64,000 bases of DNA from NCBI GenBank assembly GCA_963814975.1, contig CAWFFB010000037.1, positions 62,001 to 126,000 of the forward strand, in the 5' to 3' direction. Both the position numbers and the translations under genes were made by a program. A model generated the notes under the pieces. The model was not told the origin of the DNA and did no database searches. It saw only the letters and a program-made list of their open reading frames with translations. Below, piece by piece: positions 55,369-64,000 of this stretch (the stretch's first letter is position 1; each line of letters begins with the position of its first letter). This stretch comes from CAVUXJ01 sp963814975. Lineage in GTDB: Bacteria; Acidobacteriota; Vicinamibacteria; Vicinamibacterales; CAVVIG01.

Positions 55369-55581
55369 ACGCTCACCTCGGTTGCTGGAGGGCTGCTGGC
55401 TGGCGCCGATCATGATATCCGACACGCCGGCGATCGCCATTTGCCGGTCCCGCGATCGACAGCCGTTCATCGAGCCACCACGGGCACCCTGCGTTAAGAT
55501 GTGCGGGTGACAGATAGCCCCGCTGACACGACAGGTCTTACCCCCATCGAGCCGCTGATTGTCGCCACGAAAGGCCGCTCC

Positions 55582-56472
55582 GTGCCCCTCGCTCGTCTCC
55601 CGGCCCTGGCGCTCGCCGCCGGCTCGATTGTCCTCTCGGCGCAGACCTCGCCGCTGACGCCGGAGCAGCGAGCACCGTTCCACGGCCCTTACAGCGAGCG
55701 CGAAGAGCCGTTCCGTCTCGTCGGCAACATCTACTACGTCGGCGCGAAGAACATCGCGTCGCATCTGATCACTACGCCGGAGGGTCACATCCTGATCGAC
55801 ACGGGGACGGTCGAGATGACGTCGGTCATCACCGGCAACGTCGAGAAGCTGGGATTCAGCGTGCGCGACATCAGGGTCATGCTCTCCAGCCACGCCCACT
55901 TCGATCACGTCGGCGGTCATGCCGCAATGCAGCAGAGGACCGGCGCGCGGGTGATGGCGATTCGCCAGGACGCCGAGGCGCTCGAAGCGGGCATCGACAA
56001 GTCGCCGCTCGGCGACGAAGGATGGACGCCGGTCAAGGTCGATCGCGTGCTTCAGGACGGCGACGAGGTGACGCTCGGCGGCACGACCTTGCGCGCCGTG
56101 TGGGCACCCGGACACACGCCCGGCTGCACGGTCTGGACGACATCCGTGCCCGACGCTGGGAAGACCTACTCAGTGGCGATTTTCGGATGCGGGGGACCGA
56201 ACGGCGGCGTGAAGGTCGTGGGCAACGCGAGGTTTCCGACGCTCGTCGACGACACGCTGGCGACGTTCAGCAAACTGAAGAAGCTCAAGCCGGATCTGTA
56301 CGTCACGGGGCACCCGCGAACGCTGTTTGCTGGGAAGATCGATCGCATGAAGGCCGGCGAGCGGCCGCATCCCCTGCTCGATCCCGAGGGCTGGACGAGG
56401 ATGCTGAGCGACGCCGAGGTGACCTTCCGGAAGCGCGTTGAGGCCGAGCGCGCCTCGTCGCCGGGTCGCTGA
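55582..56472 (+). CDS. Subclass B3 metallo-beta-lactamase-fold hydrolase
   Basis: This ~296-residue exported protein has a signal peptide (LARLPALALAAGSIVLSA) and the B3 zinc motif SSHAHFDHVGG. GHTPGC supplies the second-shell His, and TGHPRTLF the third. The N-terminal IYYVGAKNIASHLITTPEGH is typical of subclass B3. It may hydrolyse beta-lactams or lactones. A GTG at 55501 gives a longer N-terminus; the GTG at 55582 puts the signal peptide at the start and is preferred. It is the first of three same-strand genes. Any resistance role is inference. Confidence 0.87.
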   Translation: MPLARLPALALAAGSIVLSAQTSPLTPEQRAPFHGPYSEREEPFRLVGNIYYVGAKNIASHLITTPEGHILIDTGTVEMTSVITGNVEKLGFSVRDIRVMLSSHAHFDHVGGHAAMQQRTGARVMAIRQDAEALEAGIDKSPLGDEGWTPVKVDRVLQDGDEVTLGGTTLRAVWAPGHTPGCTVWTTSVPDAGKTYSVAIFGCGGPNGGVKVVGNARFPTLVDDTLATFSKLKKLKPDLYVTGHPRTLFAGKIDRMKAGERPHPLLDPEGWTRMLSDAEVTFRKRVEAERASSPGR

Positions 56473-56522
56473 TCGTCGCCGACTGGCCAGCGGCGGTTGC
56501 GGGATCGTGAACGGAGGTTGAC

Positions 56523-57590
56523 ATGAGCAATCGAGTGGTGACGTCCGCGGGCGGCCTGGCAGTGGTTCTCGCGCTGATCCCGCCGGCGAGGGTCACGGTT
56601 GCGGCCCAGTCCGCTCCGGCGGCGGCGCGGGCGACATCGCCGGCGCCGACCAAGACGTGGATCACGCCGCGGACCGCGGATGGCCAGCCGGACCTGCAGG
56701 GAGTCTGGGAGAGCAACGGCGCCACCCCGTTGGAGCGGCCGAAGGCATTGGAAGGCAAGGCATTCCTGACCGACGAGGAAGTCGCCGAGCTGAAGAAGCG
56801 GGCCGCCCGTATCTTCGACGCGAACGGGCGCAGCGACTTCGCCGCAGGCGATGACGTTTTCCTGGCGGCCCTGGCGAACGCCGAGGAGCACGAAAACCCC
56901 AACGCGACCGGCAGCACCGTCTGGATGGTCGAACGAGAGTGGGACAACCGGACGTCGCTGATTGTCGATCCACCTGACGGACGGGTCCCCGCGCTGACGC
57001 CTGAGGCGCAGCAGAAACGGGCCGCCTCGGCGGCCGCCGCGCGGCGCCCACCGGCCGGTCCGGAGGATCTCAGCAATCTGCTCCGATGCATCACCGCAGG
57101 CGTGCCGAGGCTGGGCGGCAACGCGGCGAGCTACAACAGTTTCTACCAGATCCTGCAGACGCCCGGCTATGTGGTGCTGGCGATGGAAACGATCCATGAC
57201 GCCCGCATCATTCCGCTCGATCAGCGTCCGCACCTACCCTCGACCATCCGGCAATGGCACGGCGACCCGCGCGGCCGATGGGAAGGCGACACGCTGGTCG
57301 TCGATACCACCAACTTTTCCACCAGCAGCAACTTCATGGGGTCGGCCGAGAACCTGCATCTCGTTGAGCGCTTCACCCGGATCGCGCCCGATACGATCAA
57401 TTACGAAATCACGCTCGACGATGCGACAACGTGGACGAAGCCATGGACGGCGGTGGTTCGCCTCAAGCAGACCAAGAACAAGCTCTACGAGTACGCGTGC
57501 CACGAGGGGAACAGCGAAACCATGGGAGGTATGCTCGGAGGCGCGCGCGCCGAGGAGCAGGCGGGGGGCGCCTCGAACGCGCCGAAGTGA
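56523..57590 (+). CDS. Secreted hypothetical protein, Acidobacteriota type
   Basis: This 355-residue protein has a signal peptide (VVTSAGGLAVVLALIPPARV) and an Ala-rich linker. A conserved-looking domain contains DGQPDLQGVWESN, YVVLAMETIHDARIIPLDQR, a WEGDTLVVDTTNF block and YEITLDDATTWTKPWTAVV. I recognise this pattern from many secreted proteins of unknown function in Acidobacteriota. There are no catalytic motifs. The start has gaggttg just upstream. It lies 50 bp after the B3-type hydrolase and 43 bp before the broken amidohydrolase, probably in one transcription unit. Confidence 0.82.
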   Translation: MSNRVVTSAGGLAVVLALIPPARVTVAAQSAPAAARATSPAPTKTWITPRTADGQPDLQGVWESNGATPLERPKALEGKAFLTDEEVAELKKRAARIFDANGRSDFAAGDDVFLAALANAEEHENPNATGSTVWMVEREWDNRTSLIVDPPDGRVPALTPEAQQKRAASAAAARRPPAGPEDLSNLLRCITAGVPRLGGNAASYNSFYQILQTPGYVVLAMETIHDARIIPLDQRPHLPSTIRQWHGDPRGRWEGDTLVVDTTNFSTSSNFMGSAENLHLVERFTRIAPDTINYEITLDDATTWTKPWTAVVRLKQTKNKLYEYACHEGNSETMGGMLGGARAEEQAGGASNAPK

Positions 57591-57633
57591 ACAGGCTCGT
57601 CGTTCACTGAAGTCTCGTCGTTTCAGCGAGGTC

Positions 57634-59076
57634 ATGATGCGACGCCTGATCGTTCCGATAACCGCCTTGTCGCTCGCCGGCGTTTCGCTTCAGCCAGCAC
57701 CCGCTGCCCAGCGATCGGGCGAGGCGCAAGGCGACGCTGTTCACGGGCGCCCGTTTGATCACAGACGGCGACAAACCTCCGATCGAGGACTCCTCCTTTC
57801 TCGTCGAGGGAGACAAGATCGTCAGGGTGGGAAAACGGAGCGACGTGCAGGCCGCCGCCGGCGCCCTGCGCGTCGACCTGCGCGGGAAGACCGTGATCCC
57901 GGCGCTCGTCAACGCGCACGGTCACGTTGGATTCCAGAAGGACGCCTCGTTCGAGAAGGCCAACTACAGCACGCGAAACCATCGTCAACCAGCTGAAACA
58001 GTACGCGTACTACGGCGTCGGCGCGGTGATGACCGCCGGCACCGATGCGGGCGACATCAGCTATCAGCTTCGTGCTCAGCCCGTGCCCGGCGCCGCGCTC
58101 CTGCGCACGGCGGGACGCGGGTTCGCCATGCCCAATGCCGGTCCCGGAGGACCGGCGATGCGAGACGCGCCATACGGCGTCACGAGCGAAGAGGGCGCGC
58201 GGAAGGACGTCCGGGAGATCGCCGCGAAGAAGCCGGATCTCATCAAGATCTGGGTCGACGACCGAGGCGGCACCGTGCAGAAGCTCACGCCGCCGCTGTA
58301 CCGCGCGATCATCGACGAAGCGCACCGGCACAGGATTCGCGTGATGGCGCACGTGTTCTATCTGGCCGACGCGCGCGATCTCGTGGAAGCGGGCGTCGAC
58401 GGCTTCCTGCATTCGGTTCGCGACGCGGAAATGGACGACGCGCTCGTCGCGAGGATGAAGCAGAAGCACGTGTACATCACGCCGAACCTCAGCATCAACG
58501 GTCGCGGGATCGCCACCGGTCAGCGGCCCTGGTTCGACGACCCTGATTCTCGCCGAGGTGTTCTCGCCGGCGGCGATCGCGCTGGCGCGTCCGACCAGGC
58601 AAGCAGAACGCGACTGCGGGAAGGGAGAGGAAACGCGACGAATCCGAACCAGCCGAGCTCGTACGAGATGCAGATTCGCAGCCTGACAAAATTGAACAGA
58701 GCCGGCGTGACCATCGCCCTCGGAGACGACAGCGGCATTCAGAACAGCTACCCCGGCTACGCGGCGCTGCAGCAGCTGGAGCGGATGGCCGAATCGGGGA
58801 TGACGCCGCAGCAGGTGCTCGTCGCCGCCACGCGCACGGCGGCCGAGGTCCTCCGCCTCACCGACATGGGTTCGATCGCACCCGGCAAGAGCGCGAGCTT
58901 CGTCGTGCTCGATGCCAACCCGCTCGACAACCTCGCCAACGCCAGAAGGATCTCGAGGGTCTATCTGCGCGGGCAGGAAATCGATCGTCGCGGCGCTCCG
59001 CGCGCAGTGGCAGGGCGGAACGACCCGCGGCATTTCCTCGCGTGCGGGTCAGCGCGTCGCGGCAAGCTCGTCGTAG
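57634..59076 (+). pseudogene. Secreted amidohydrolase, multiply frameshifted paralogue
   Basis: A signal peptide (ITALSLAGVSLQPAPA) and amidohydrolase blocks are present but split among frames. These are FTGARLITDGDKPPIEDS, VNAHGHVGF (metal HxH), KIWVDDRGGTVQKL, ALGDDSG and GKSASFVVLDANPLDN. I place shifts near 57730, 57971, 58540, 58600-58640 and 58988. The last restores an ending like its paralogue (35622-37130) with TAG at 59074. Total length is a multiple of three. The gene overlaps the convergent MBL gene by 28 bp. The number of shifts suggests real decay, though sequence errors may add to it. Confidence 0.75.
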
Positions 59077-59936
59077 AGCGGATCGATTCTCTCTTTCGGG
59101 AACGGCCAGTTCAAGTCATCCGTCTTGAGCTTCAGCATGAAGTCGGTCCGCCGCACCCCCGACTTCACGAGCTGCTCGGCGCGCTGCCGCAGCGTCACCA
59201 GCTTCTGCCTGAACGCGCGGACCTCGTCCTTCGACAACACCGGCCCGTGTCCGGGGATCGCCGAATCGAAATCGAGCTGAAGCACCTTGTCGAGCGTCCC
59301 GATCCACTCCGTGAGGCTGCCCCCATTTTCGTAGTCCATGAACGGCGTGAGCACACTGCCATCCGTGCGCTTGCCCCAAACGACGAGATCTCCAGTGTGG
59401 ACGGTCCGCAGGTCACGGAAAAAGACAACCGCGTCACCGTTCGTGTGACCTCGCCCCAGATGCTGCGTCTCCACCTCGACACCGCCAAGGAACACGGCCG
59501 CCTGGTCGCCGAACACGATGCGGGGCGGAGCGGCCTGCTTGCCGGTGACCATGTTCCGCCGCGCGTTTCTGTGCGCGATGATTTCCGCTGTCTTGATGAA
59601 CTCCGGGTGCCCGCCCGTATGATCGCCATGATGATGCGTGCTGAGGACGTACTTGATCGGCTGCGGCGTCACGGACCTGACCTTTGACGCGATCTCGGCG
59701 GAGCTTGGCGGAAACCTGTCGTCGACGATCACCACACCCTCGCTCGTCACCCGCACGGCCACGTTGCCGCCGGTCACGGCGCCGTCATAACCGGGGATGA
59801 CATAGAGGCCTTCCTTGAGCTTGGTGATCGCCGTCGAAAACGGCTCGCCCTTCGGCTGCTGTCCAGTCGCCATCGAGCCCGCGGCCATCGCCGCGGCCGA
59901 CAGGAGAATCGCGACGATGAGTCTCGCGTGACGCAT
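59049..59936 (-). CDS. Exported MBL-fold metallo-hydrolase
   Basis: This 295-residue protein has a signal peptide (IVAILLSAAAMAAGSMATG) and intact zinc motifs: STHHHGDHTGG, GRGHTNGD and the later PGHGPVLS. It resembles the quinoprotein-relay/cyclase-type MBL hydrolases of Proteobacteria and Acidobacteria. The substrate is unknown, probably an ester or lactone. The ribosome site gaggagg precedes the ATG. It is the last gene of a minus-strand unit with the MBL protein at 60042 and the NHL protein at 61002. Confidence 0.9.
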   Translation of the reverse strand: MRHARLIVAILLSAAAMAAGSMATGQQPKGEPFSTAITKLKEGLYVIPGYDGAVTGGNVAVRVTSEGVVIVDDRFPPSSAEIASKVRSVTPQPIKYVLSTHHHGDHTGGHPEFIKTAEIIAHRNARRNMVTGKQAAPPRIVFGDQAAVFLGGVEVETQHLGRGHTNGDAVVFFRDLRTVHTGDLVVWGKRTDGSVLTPFMDYENGGSLTEWIGTLDKVLQLDFDSAIPGHGPVLSKDEVRAFRQKLVTLRQRAEQLVKSGVRRTDFMLKLKTDDLNWPFPKERIDPLYDELAATR

Positions 59937-60041
59937 ACATGCCCTCCTCGTGTTGATCGCGGCAACCCGTGGTCTGCCGTGAGCGCTCCGCTCGAGCGAT
60001 GCGCTGCGGCGCCTGCATGGAGGTCGGATTGGAGTCTGCCC

Positions 60042-60959
60042 TTACGGGAGCTTGCCGGTCAGTTGCTGATAGAGCCGCCGAACCGCGGTCTCCCGCTGGG
60101 TGTTGTATCCCTGCAGTTTTTCATACTGGGGCCATCGGATGGCGGCAACCGCCTGATCCTCCGTTGCGCCGCCCGCAATCTCCTTCTCAACGGCGTCACG
60201 CACGTCAACCAACATCTGCCGGAAGCGCCGGAGGCCTTGTCGAGTGTCCCGCGGGTCTGCCGGAATCGGTCCATGTCCCGGCACGAAGATGTCCGCGCCC
60301 AGCGCCTCGACCGCATCCAGTGCGCGCAGCCAGTCGAGGCCATACCCGTCGGTGATGAACAAGAACTGGTCGGCAAAGTAGAGCTCGCTCAGATACGCGA
60401 TGCGGTCTTGCGGAACGAAGATGATGCTGTCGCCCCTGGTGTGCGCCCGTCCCACGTGGAGAATCTGAATTTCCTTGCCGCCGAGATGGAGCGTCATGCG
60501 GTCCCGAAAGGTCAGAGCCGGCAGCCGGGCATCTTGTTCCGCGGCAGTCACCTTGTCCCGCCGCATCAGTTCGAGCAGATCGGTCCGATAGTGTTCGTGC
60601 CCGATTCTCAACACGTCCGGGTAGGCCCCGTTGCCTCGTGAGTAGTTGTTGTGGAACGTCGAGGACACCAGAATGCGGACCGGTTGCGGAATGGTCCCGG
60701 CCATCGCTTCTCGTTGGGCCCGCGTGACCGCAACGGAACTCAAGGCGTCGAGCACGACCACCCCTTCGCTGGTGACGATGATCCCGCTGTTGAGCGTGTT
60801 GGAGCTGTAGACGTAGTGGCCGGGAATGATCTGCCGCAAGGCGCCCGGTGGATTGGACTCGGCCGCGGCCTGGCCGGCGGTGTTGAGCGACGGCTGCTGG
60901 GAGAAGGCAGAGACGCAGCCCCACAGCAGAAGGAGCACTCCAGGAAATGACTTTGACAT
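60042..60959 (-). CDS. MBL-fold protein with degenerate metal site
   Basis: This 305-residue exported protein (signal VLLLLWGCVSAFSQQ) keeps the MBL fold blocks GIIVTSEGVVVLDA, HVGRAHTRGDSI and VPGHGPIP. Where HxHxDH should stand it reads STFHNNYSRGN, so only one His remains. It may bind a different metal set, or work as a binding or decoy protein. A ribosome site (ggag) precedes the ATG. It lies 42 bp downstream of the NHL gene and 105 bp upstream of the second, intact MBL gene. Confidence 0.85.
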   Translation of the reverse strand: MSKSFPGVLLLLWGCVSAFSQQPSLNTAGQAAAESNPPGALRQIIPGHYVYSSNTLNSGIIVTSEGVVVLDALSSVAVTRAQREAMAGTIPQPVRILVSSTFHNNYSRGNGAYPDVLRIGHEHYRTDLLELMRRDKVTAAEQDARLPALTFRDRMTLHLGGKEIQILHVGRAHTRGDSIIFVPQDRIAYLSELYFADQFLFITDGYGLDWLRALDAVEALGADIFVPGHGPIPADPRDTRQGLRRFRQMLVDVRDAVEKEIAGGATEDQAVAAIRWPQYEKLQGYNTQRETAVRRLYQQLTGKLP

Positions 60960-61001
60960 TGCGTCTCCGTTCTCCCGCCTATGCGACCACGCGAATCGCG
61001 A

Positions 61002-62144
61002 CTATTGGGTCGCCTTGGCTGCCATGCCCTTGAACAGGAATCGCTGTGTGCCGCGGCCGGTCTCCGCGGTGTAGAGGTTGCCCTTCGAATCGGTCGCCAT
61101 GTGATGCGGGCTCAAGCTGCCCTTCTTGACGAACTCGCTGACGATTTCGAGCGACTTGCGATTGACCACGAGGATGCGGGCATTGCCGCTGTCGCCCACG
61201 TACAGAAATTGCTGCTGGGGGTCCTTCGACAATGCGACGGCCCCTGGTATCCCGCGCGGGTTGATGAAAAGCTGCTTGACGTATTTGCCGGCAATCGTGA
61301 AGACCTGGATACGTCCGTTGCCGCGGTCCGAGACATACAGCAGCCCGTCGTTCGACACCTCGAGGGAGTGCACGGGACGCGAGAATTGCGGCGGTCCCGG
61401 CTCCGTAAACAGGGGCGGCGGCGGCGTTGGGGCCGAACCTGGCGGCGGCGCCTGAGGTCCGTCGACGGGCGCGTTTCCGAAGGCGCCCCACATCCGCTTG
61501 AATGCGCCGGTGTTCGCATCGACCACGATCACCCGGCGATTCCCGTAGCCGTCAGCGACGAACGCCTCGTTCGTCTTGCGATACACGACCACATCGGCGG
61601 GCTCTTTGAAGTTCTTCGTGTCCTTGTTGCCGCCGCTCTGATCGCGGCGGCCGAACTGCTGCAGGAACTTTCCCTGCATGGTGAACTTCAGCAGCATGTC
61701 GTCGTCTCTCCACGGCGCCTTAATGAGATTCGCGCCGGTACCGGCGTTTCCGCCGACCCAGATCACGTCCTTGTCATCCACATAGATACCGTGCTCGTTG
61801 TCGGGCCATTCGAACGCGTCGCTTGGCCCGCCCCAACCCTGGATGAACTTTCCGGACGCGTCGAATTCCAGCACGGGAGGCGCCGCTCGATTCTCGGCAC
61901 CCGCGGCGACGGTTCGGGGCCGATGGAGCAGCCACACGTGATCGCGCCGGTCGACGTCCACCGAGGCCACGGCGCCCATGACCCAGTTGTTGGGAAGCGC
62001 CGGCGGCCACGTCGGATCCGCCTCGAAGGTCGGAACCGGGCCGCCTGTTTTTGCGGCAGGCGACTGCCCGAGCGCTGTCGAGCGAGCGCCGACGACGACG
62101 GCCAGCGTCACGAAAGTCGCAAGGATCGTCAACTTCACCCTCAT
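61002..62144 (-). CDS. Exported NHL-repeat beta-propeller, paralogue of the 8046 gene
   Basis: This 380-residue protein has a signal peptide (LTILATFVTLAVVVGARS) and mature start F-EADPTWPPALPNNWVMG, the same motif as the protein at 8046-9275. Blades include SVDVDRRDHVWLLH, EHGIYVDDKDVIWVGGN, FKEPADVVVYRKTNEAFVAD and SLEVSNDGLLYVSDR. A Pro-rich insertion (about residues 230-255) interrupts one blade. Ribosome site gggaggc. It heads a likely operon with two MBL-fold proteins, which hints that the propeller and hydrolases act on the same substrate. Confidence 0.87.
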   Translation of the reverse strand: MRVKLTILATFVTLAVVVGARSTALGQSPAAKTGGPVPTFEADPTWPPALPNNWVMGAVASVDVDRRDHVWLLHRPRTVAAGAENRAAPPVLEFDASGKFIQGWGGPSDAFEWPDNEHGIYVDDKDVIWVGGNAGTGANLIKAPWRDDDMLLKFTMQGKFLQQFGRRDQSGGNKDTKNFKEPADVVVYRKTNEAFVADGYGNRRVIVVDANTGAFKRMWGAFGNAPVDGPQAPPPGSAPTPPPPLFTEPGPPQFSRPVHSLEVSNDGLLYVSDRGNGRIQVFTIAGKYVKQLFINPRGIPGAVALSKDPQQQFLYVGDSGNARILVVNRKSLEIVSEFVKKGSLSPHHMATDSKGNLYTAETGRGTQRFLFKGMAAKATQ

Positions 62145-62410
62145 TGCGTGCCTCCCTCATGGCGATTTGGGTAATATGAGACCTCCACCTTGGATCTCGA
62201 GAGAAAGCCAAGGCTCCCGGTTGCGGTCAAGTCTACACGCGTTCGCACCATGGGACGCGGGCGGGCGCAAGGCCGCGTCATTCGACCGATTGGACGGCAA
62301 GGTCACGCTCATCAAGTGATCCCGGCTTGCGAAACCGTCTGGACAGAGGCGCACCGCTCCGGCGGAACGGCGCCGGGTGAGGGACACAAGCATGGCGGCT
62401 GGAGACCAAT

Positions 62411-62596
62411 ATGACGGCTAAGGAATTCCTGGATCTCTCCACCAAGCTCTTCGCCGACATGAGGGCTTGGATTGCTGAAGCAGCCAAAGACGACACGCTG
62501 TCGGCGTCCGACTTGGCGATGCTCAGTGCCTCGATGAAGATCATCGAACGGGTCACCTTGAAGGAAGTCGAAGTCAAGCCTGACACGAGCAACTGA
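62411..62596 (+). CDS. Small helical hypothetical protein
   Basis: This 61-residue protein is predicted all-helical (MTAKEFLDLSTKLFADMRAW, DLAMLSASMKIIERVTLKEV) with no signal, Cys or known motif. It resembles small helical proteins often missed in annotation. It is not linked to its neighbours by overlap. A weak ggag lies upstream of the ATG. Confidence 0.5.
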   Translation: MTAKEFLDLSTKLFADMRAWIAEAAKDDTLSASDLAMLSASMKIIERVTLKEVEVKPDTSN

Positions 62597-62779
62597 GAGG
62601 GGGCGCCTCGCGATTTCTCGTCGGACCCTCAATGCCCCATACAGCAGGGCCGATGACACCCCTTTCTTCAGGGGCTACCGCCCTGAAGCACGGTCCAGAG
62701 GAGCTGATGGCAGAGGAGTGCATGTCAGCGAATCGGGCAACTGGTTACCCGAGGACTGCACAGGACCGCCTCACTACGA

Positions 62780-63667
62780 ATGACACCGCGCCGTCTGGCC
62801 TACGCCGCTTGGGTTGTCGTGTGTCTCGTGTGGGGGACCACGTACACCGCGATTCGCATCGCCCTTGATACGATCCCGCCGTTCCTGATGGCCGGATTCC
62901 GCTGGGCGGCCGCCGGAGCGCTCCTCATCGCCGTCGTCAGCGCACGCGGCCAGCCGCTGCCCCCGGCGCGATCGTGGCCCGCACTCGCGCTCCTGGGCAT
63001 CTTGTTCCTCGGTGTCGGCAACGGCGCCGTGGTGTGGGCCGAGCTGACCGTGCCGAGCGGATTGGCGGCCGTGCTCGTGGCGGCGATGCCGTTCTGGATG
63101 GTCGGGGTCGAAGCGATGAGAGCGGACCGTGAGCGCTTGCCCGCTCGACATCTGTGGGGCCTCGTCGTTGGCTTCATCGGGATCGTCCTGCTCGTCGGGC
63201 CACAGATCGACTTCGGCGGGCACGGGTTTCTCGGGGGCGTGATTGCGACCCAGCTCGCGTGCTTCGGGTGGGCCGTCGGTTCCATGTACGCCCGCCGGCG
63301 CAGCGTTCAAGAGAACGTTCTGACGGCAGCAGCCTTCGAGATGCTGTTCGGAGGACTGGCTCTCCTGGCGGTTGGAGTGGCGCTCGACGAATGGATGGCC
63401 GTCGTGATCAACCCACGTACGGGTGGAGCGCTCCTGTACCTGATTGTGATCGGCTCGATCGTCGGATTTTCCGCCTTCGCGTACGCGCTCAAGCATCTGC
63501 CCGTCGCCACGGTATCCCTGTATGCGTACGTGAATCCGGTGATCGCGGTCATCCTCGGAGCGCTTGTGCTCCGAGAGCCGTTCACGGTGCGTATGGTGCT
63601 CGCTGCCGCGCTTATCTTCGTCGGCGTGGGTCTGGTGAGGAGCCCCCGTCTGCCGGTCGAGCCGTAG
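62780..63667 (+). CDS. EamA-family transporter (DMT)
   Basis: This 295-residue protein has ten hydrophobic segments in two EamA halves (about 8-135 and 150-285), with VWGTTYTAIRIALDTIPPFL and YAYVNPVIAVILGALVLREP. It matches drug/metabolite exporters of the EamA/RhaT type. The substrate cannot be inferred. It has no cotranscribed partner, and there is an 86-bp gap to the DUF4159 gene start. Confidence 0.92.
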   Translation: MTPRRLAYAAWVVVCLVWGTTYTAIRIALDTIPPFLMAGFRWAAAGALLIAVVSARGQPLPPARSWPALALLGILFLGVGNGAVVWAELTVPSGLAAVLVAAMPFWMVGVEAMRADRERLPARHLWGLVVGFIGIVLLVGPQIDFGGHGFLGGVIATQLACFGWAVGSMYARRRSVQENVLTAAAFEMLFGGLALLAVGVALDEWMAVVINPRTGGALLYLIVIGSIVGFSAFAYALKHLPVATVSLYAYVNPVIAVILGALVLREPFTVRMVLAAALIFVGVGLVRSPRLPVEP

Positions 63668-63753
63668 CCATGCACGCGCGCACCGGATCACCTTCCGTTG
63701 CGCCTGCGTCCGTAGTAACGTCCACGAAGACCTCCTTCGCACGCAGGAGCACC

Positions 63754-64000
63754 ATGCCGCCGTGTGTCATGTGTCGTTGGTGGATGCGCGTGTTGATGAC
63801 GGCCGCGGTGAGCGCGGCGATCGCCGGGGCCGCGGGCGCGCAGTTCCGCAGGGCACCGGCAACCGTCGCTCTGCGGCCGAACATTCCCTACGATGGCCGC
63901 TTCACCTTCGTTCGCTTGAACTATACGACCGCCCCGGGCGGATATTTTTACAGGGGCGAACCGGCCTGGGCTCACGGCTATCCGCTTGCCGAGCAGAACC
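63754..64000 (+). CDS. DUF4159 domain protein, N-terminal part
   Basis: The open frame starts at ATG 63754 (aggag just before) with a signal-like segment (VLMTAAVSAAIAGAAGAQ). It then has FTFVRLNYTTAPGGYFYRG and WAHGYPLAEQN before running off the window. These match the start of DUF4159, a class-I glutamine-amidotransferase-like exported protein frequent in Acidobacteriota. Later ATGs at 63769 and 63784 are possible starts. Confidence 0.7.
   Translation, partial: MPPCVMCRWWMRVLMTAAVSAAIAGAAGAQFRRAPATVALRPNIPYDGRFTFVRLNYTTAPGGYFYRGEPAWAHGYPLAEQN

Noticed and set aside
57909..59033. A 374-residue minus-strand open frame opposite the broken amidohydrolase
   Set aside because: It is antisense to clear amidohydrolase blocks, with no motif of its own.
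1..64000. CRISPR arrays, tRNA or rRNA genes, insertion sequences
   Set aside because: No regularly spaced direct repeats, no cloverleaf-like sequence and no transposase frame were seen; the palindrome at 31886-32050 lacks a transposase.

Overview
This is a high-GC, gene-dense chromosomal window from a free-living bacterium. The mix of families suggests the Acidobacteriota, most likely the Vicinamibacteria class. That mix includes DUF5916 outer-membrane proteins, Tat-signalled carbon-monoxide-dehydrogenase-like molybdoenzymes, many NHL six-bladed propellers, paired secreted amidohydrolases, a PQQ dehydrogenase, DUF4159, and small DUF-type proteins of that lineage. The placement is an inference from gene content; no rRNA or tRNA gene was seen to confirm it.

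Layout. 1-1430: the end of an EgtB-like gene, then a DUF5996/UBP zinc-finger pair. 1630-3490: lipoprotein, metallophosphoesterase and a small coiled-coil protein. 3590-7800: an ATGA-coupled three-subunit xanthine-dehydrogenase-family operon (the FAD subunit is frameshifted), divergent from an NHL-propeller gene at 8046. 9276-10160 holds no credible gene. 10161-18866: a 2901-residue cyclic beta-1,2-glucan synthase-like protein. 19005-23804: small lipoprotein, SGNH hydrolase, DHA2 drug exporter, FMN reductase and a dicarboxylate symporter. 24131-29770: PQQ-dependent dehydrogenase, a Tat alpha/beta hydrolase, malonyl-CoA decarboxylase and an NHL protein. 29804-35375 (minus): histidine kinase and response regulator, a large palindromic spacer, then a LamG-like/DUF5916 pair. 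35622-40185: amidohydrolase, TolB-like propeller and YncE-like propeller. 40580-47105: an esterase plus MmgE/PrpD pair, two lineage-typical small proteins, and a membrane protein plus YtkA-like His-rich protein operon. 47152-50012: intradiol dioxygenase, divergent LysR and a secreted Ppx/GppA-like protein. 50064-54863: a large glycosyltransferase-like membrane protein, an NHL protein and a VOC protein. 55024-62144: FKBP remnant, B3-type metallo-beta-lactamase-fold protein, secreted hypothetical, broken amidohydrolase, two more MBL-fold proteins and another NHL protein. 62411-64000: small protein, EamA transporter and a partial DUF4159 gene.

Theme. Most products are predicted to be exported (Sec, Tat or lipoprotein signals). 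They are scavenging enzymes and beta-propellers, which fits an oligotrophic soil heterotroph. At least eight genes are interrupted, and five of the breaks sit exactly in C/G runs of three or four bases with a one-base shift. Many breaks may therefore be sequence errors. The FKBP gene, which lacks an internal segment, looks genuinely broken. The most interesting non-coding features are a ~165-bp near-perfect palindrome at 31886-32050, an 86-nt element that can fold into an outer stem with two tetraloop hairpins at 39012-39097, and a dispersed family of short 'gaagtctcaagtct'-like repeats between genes.
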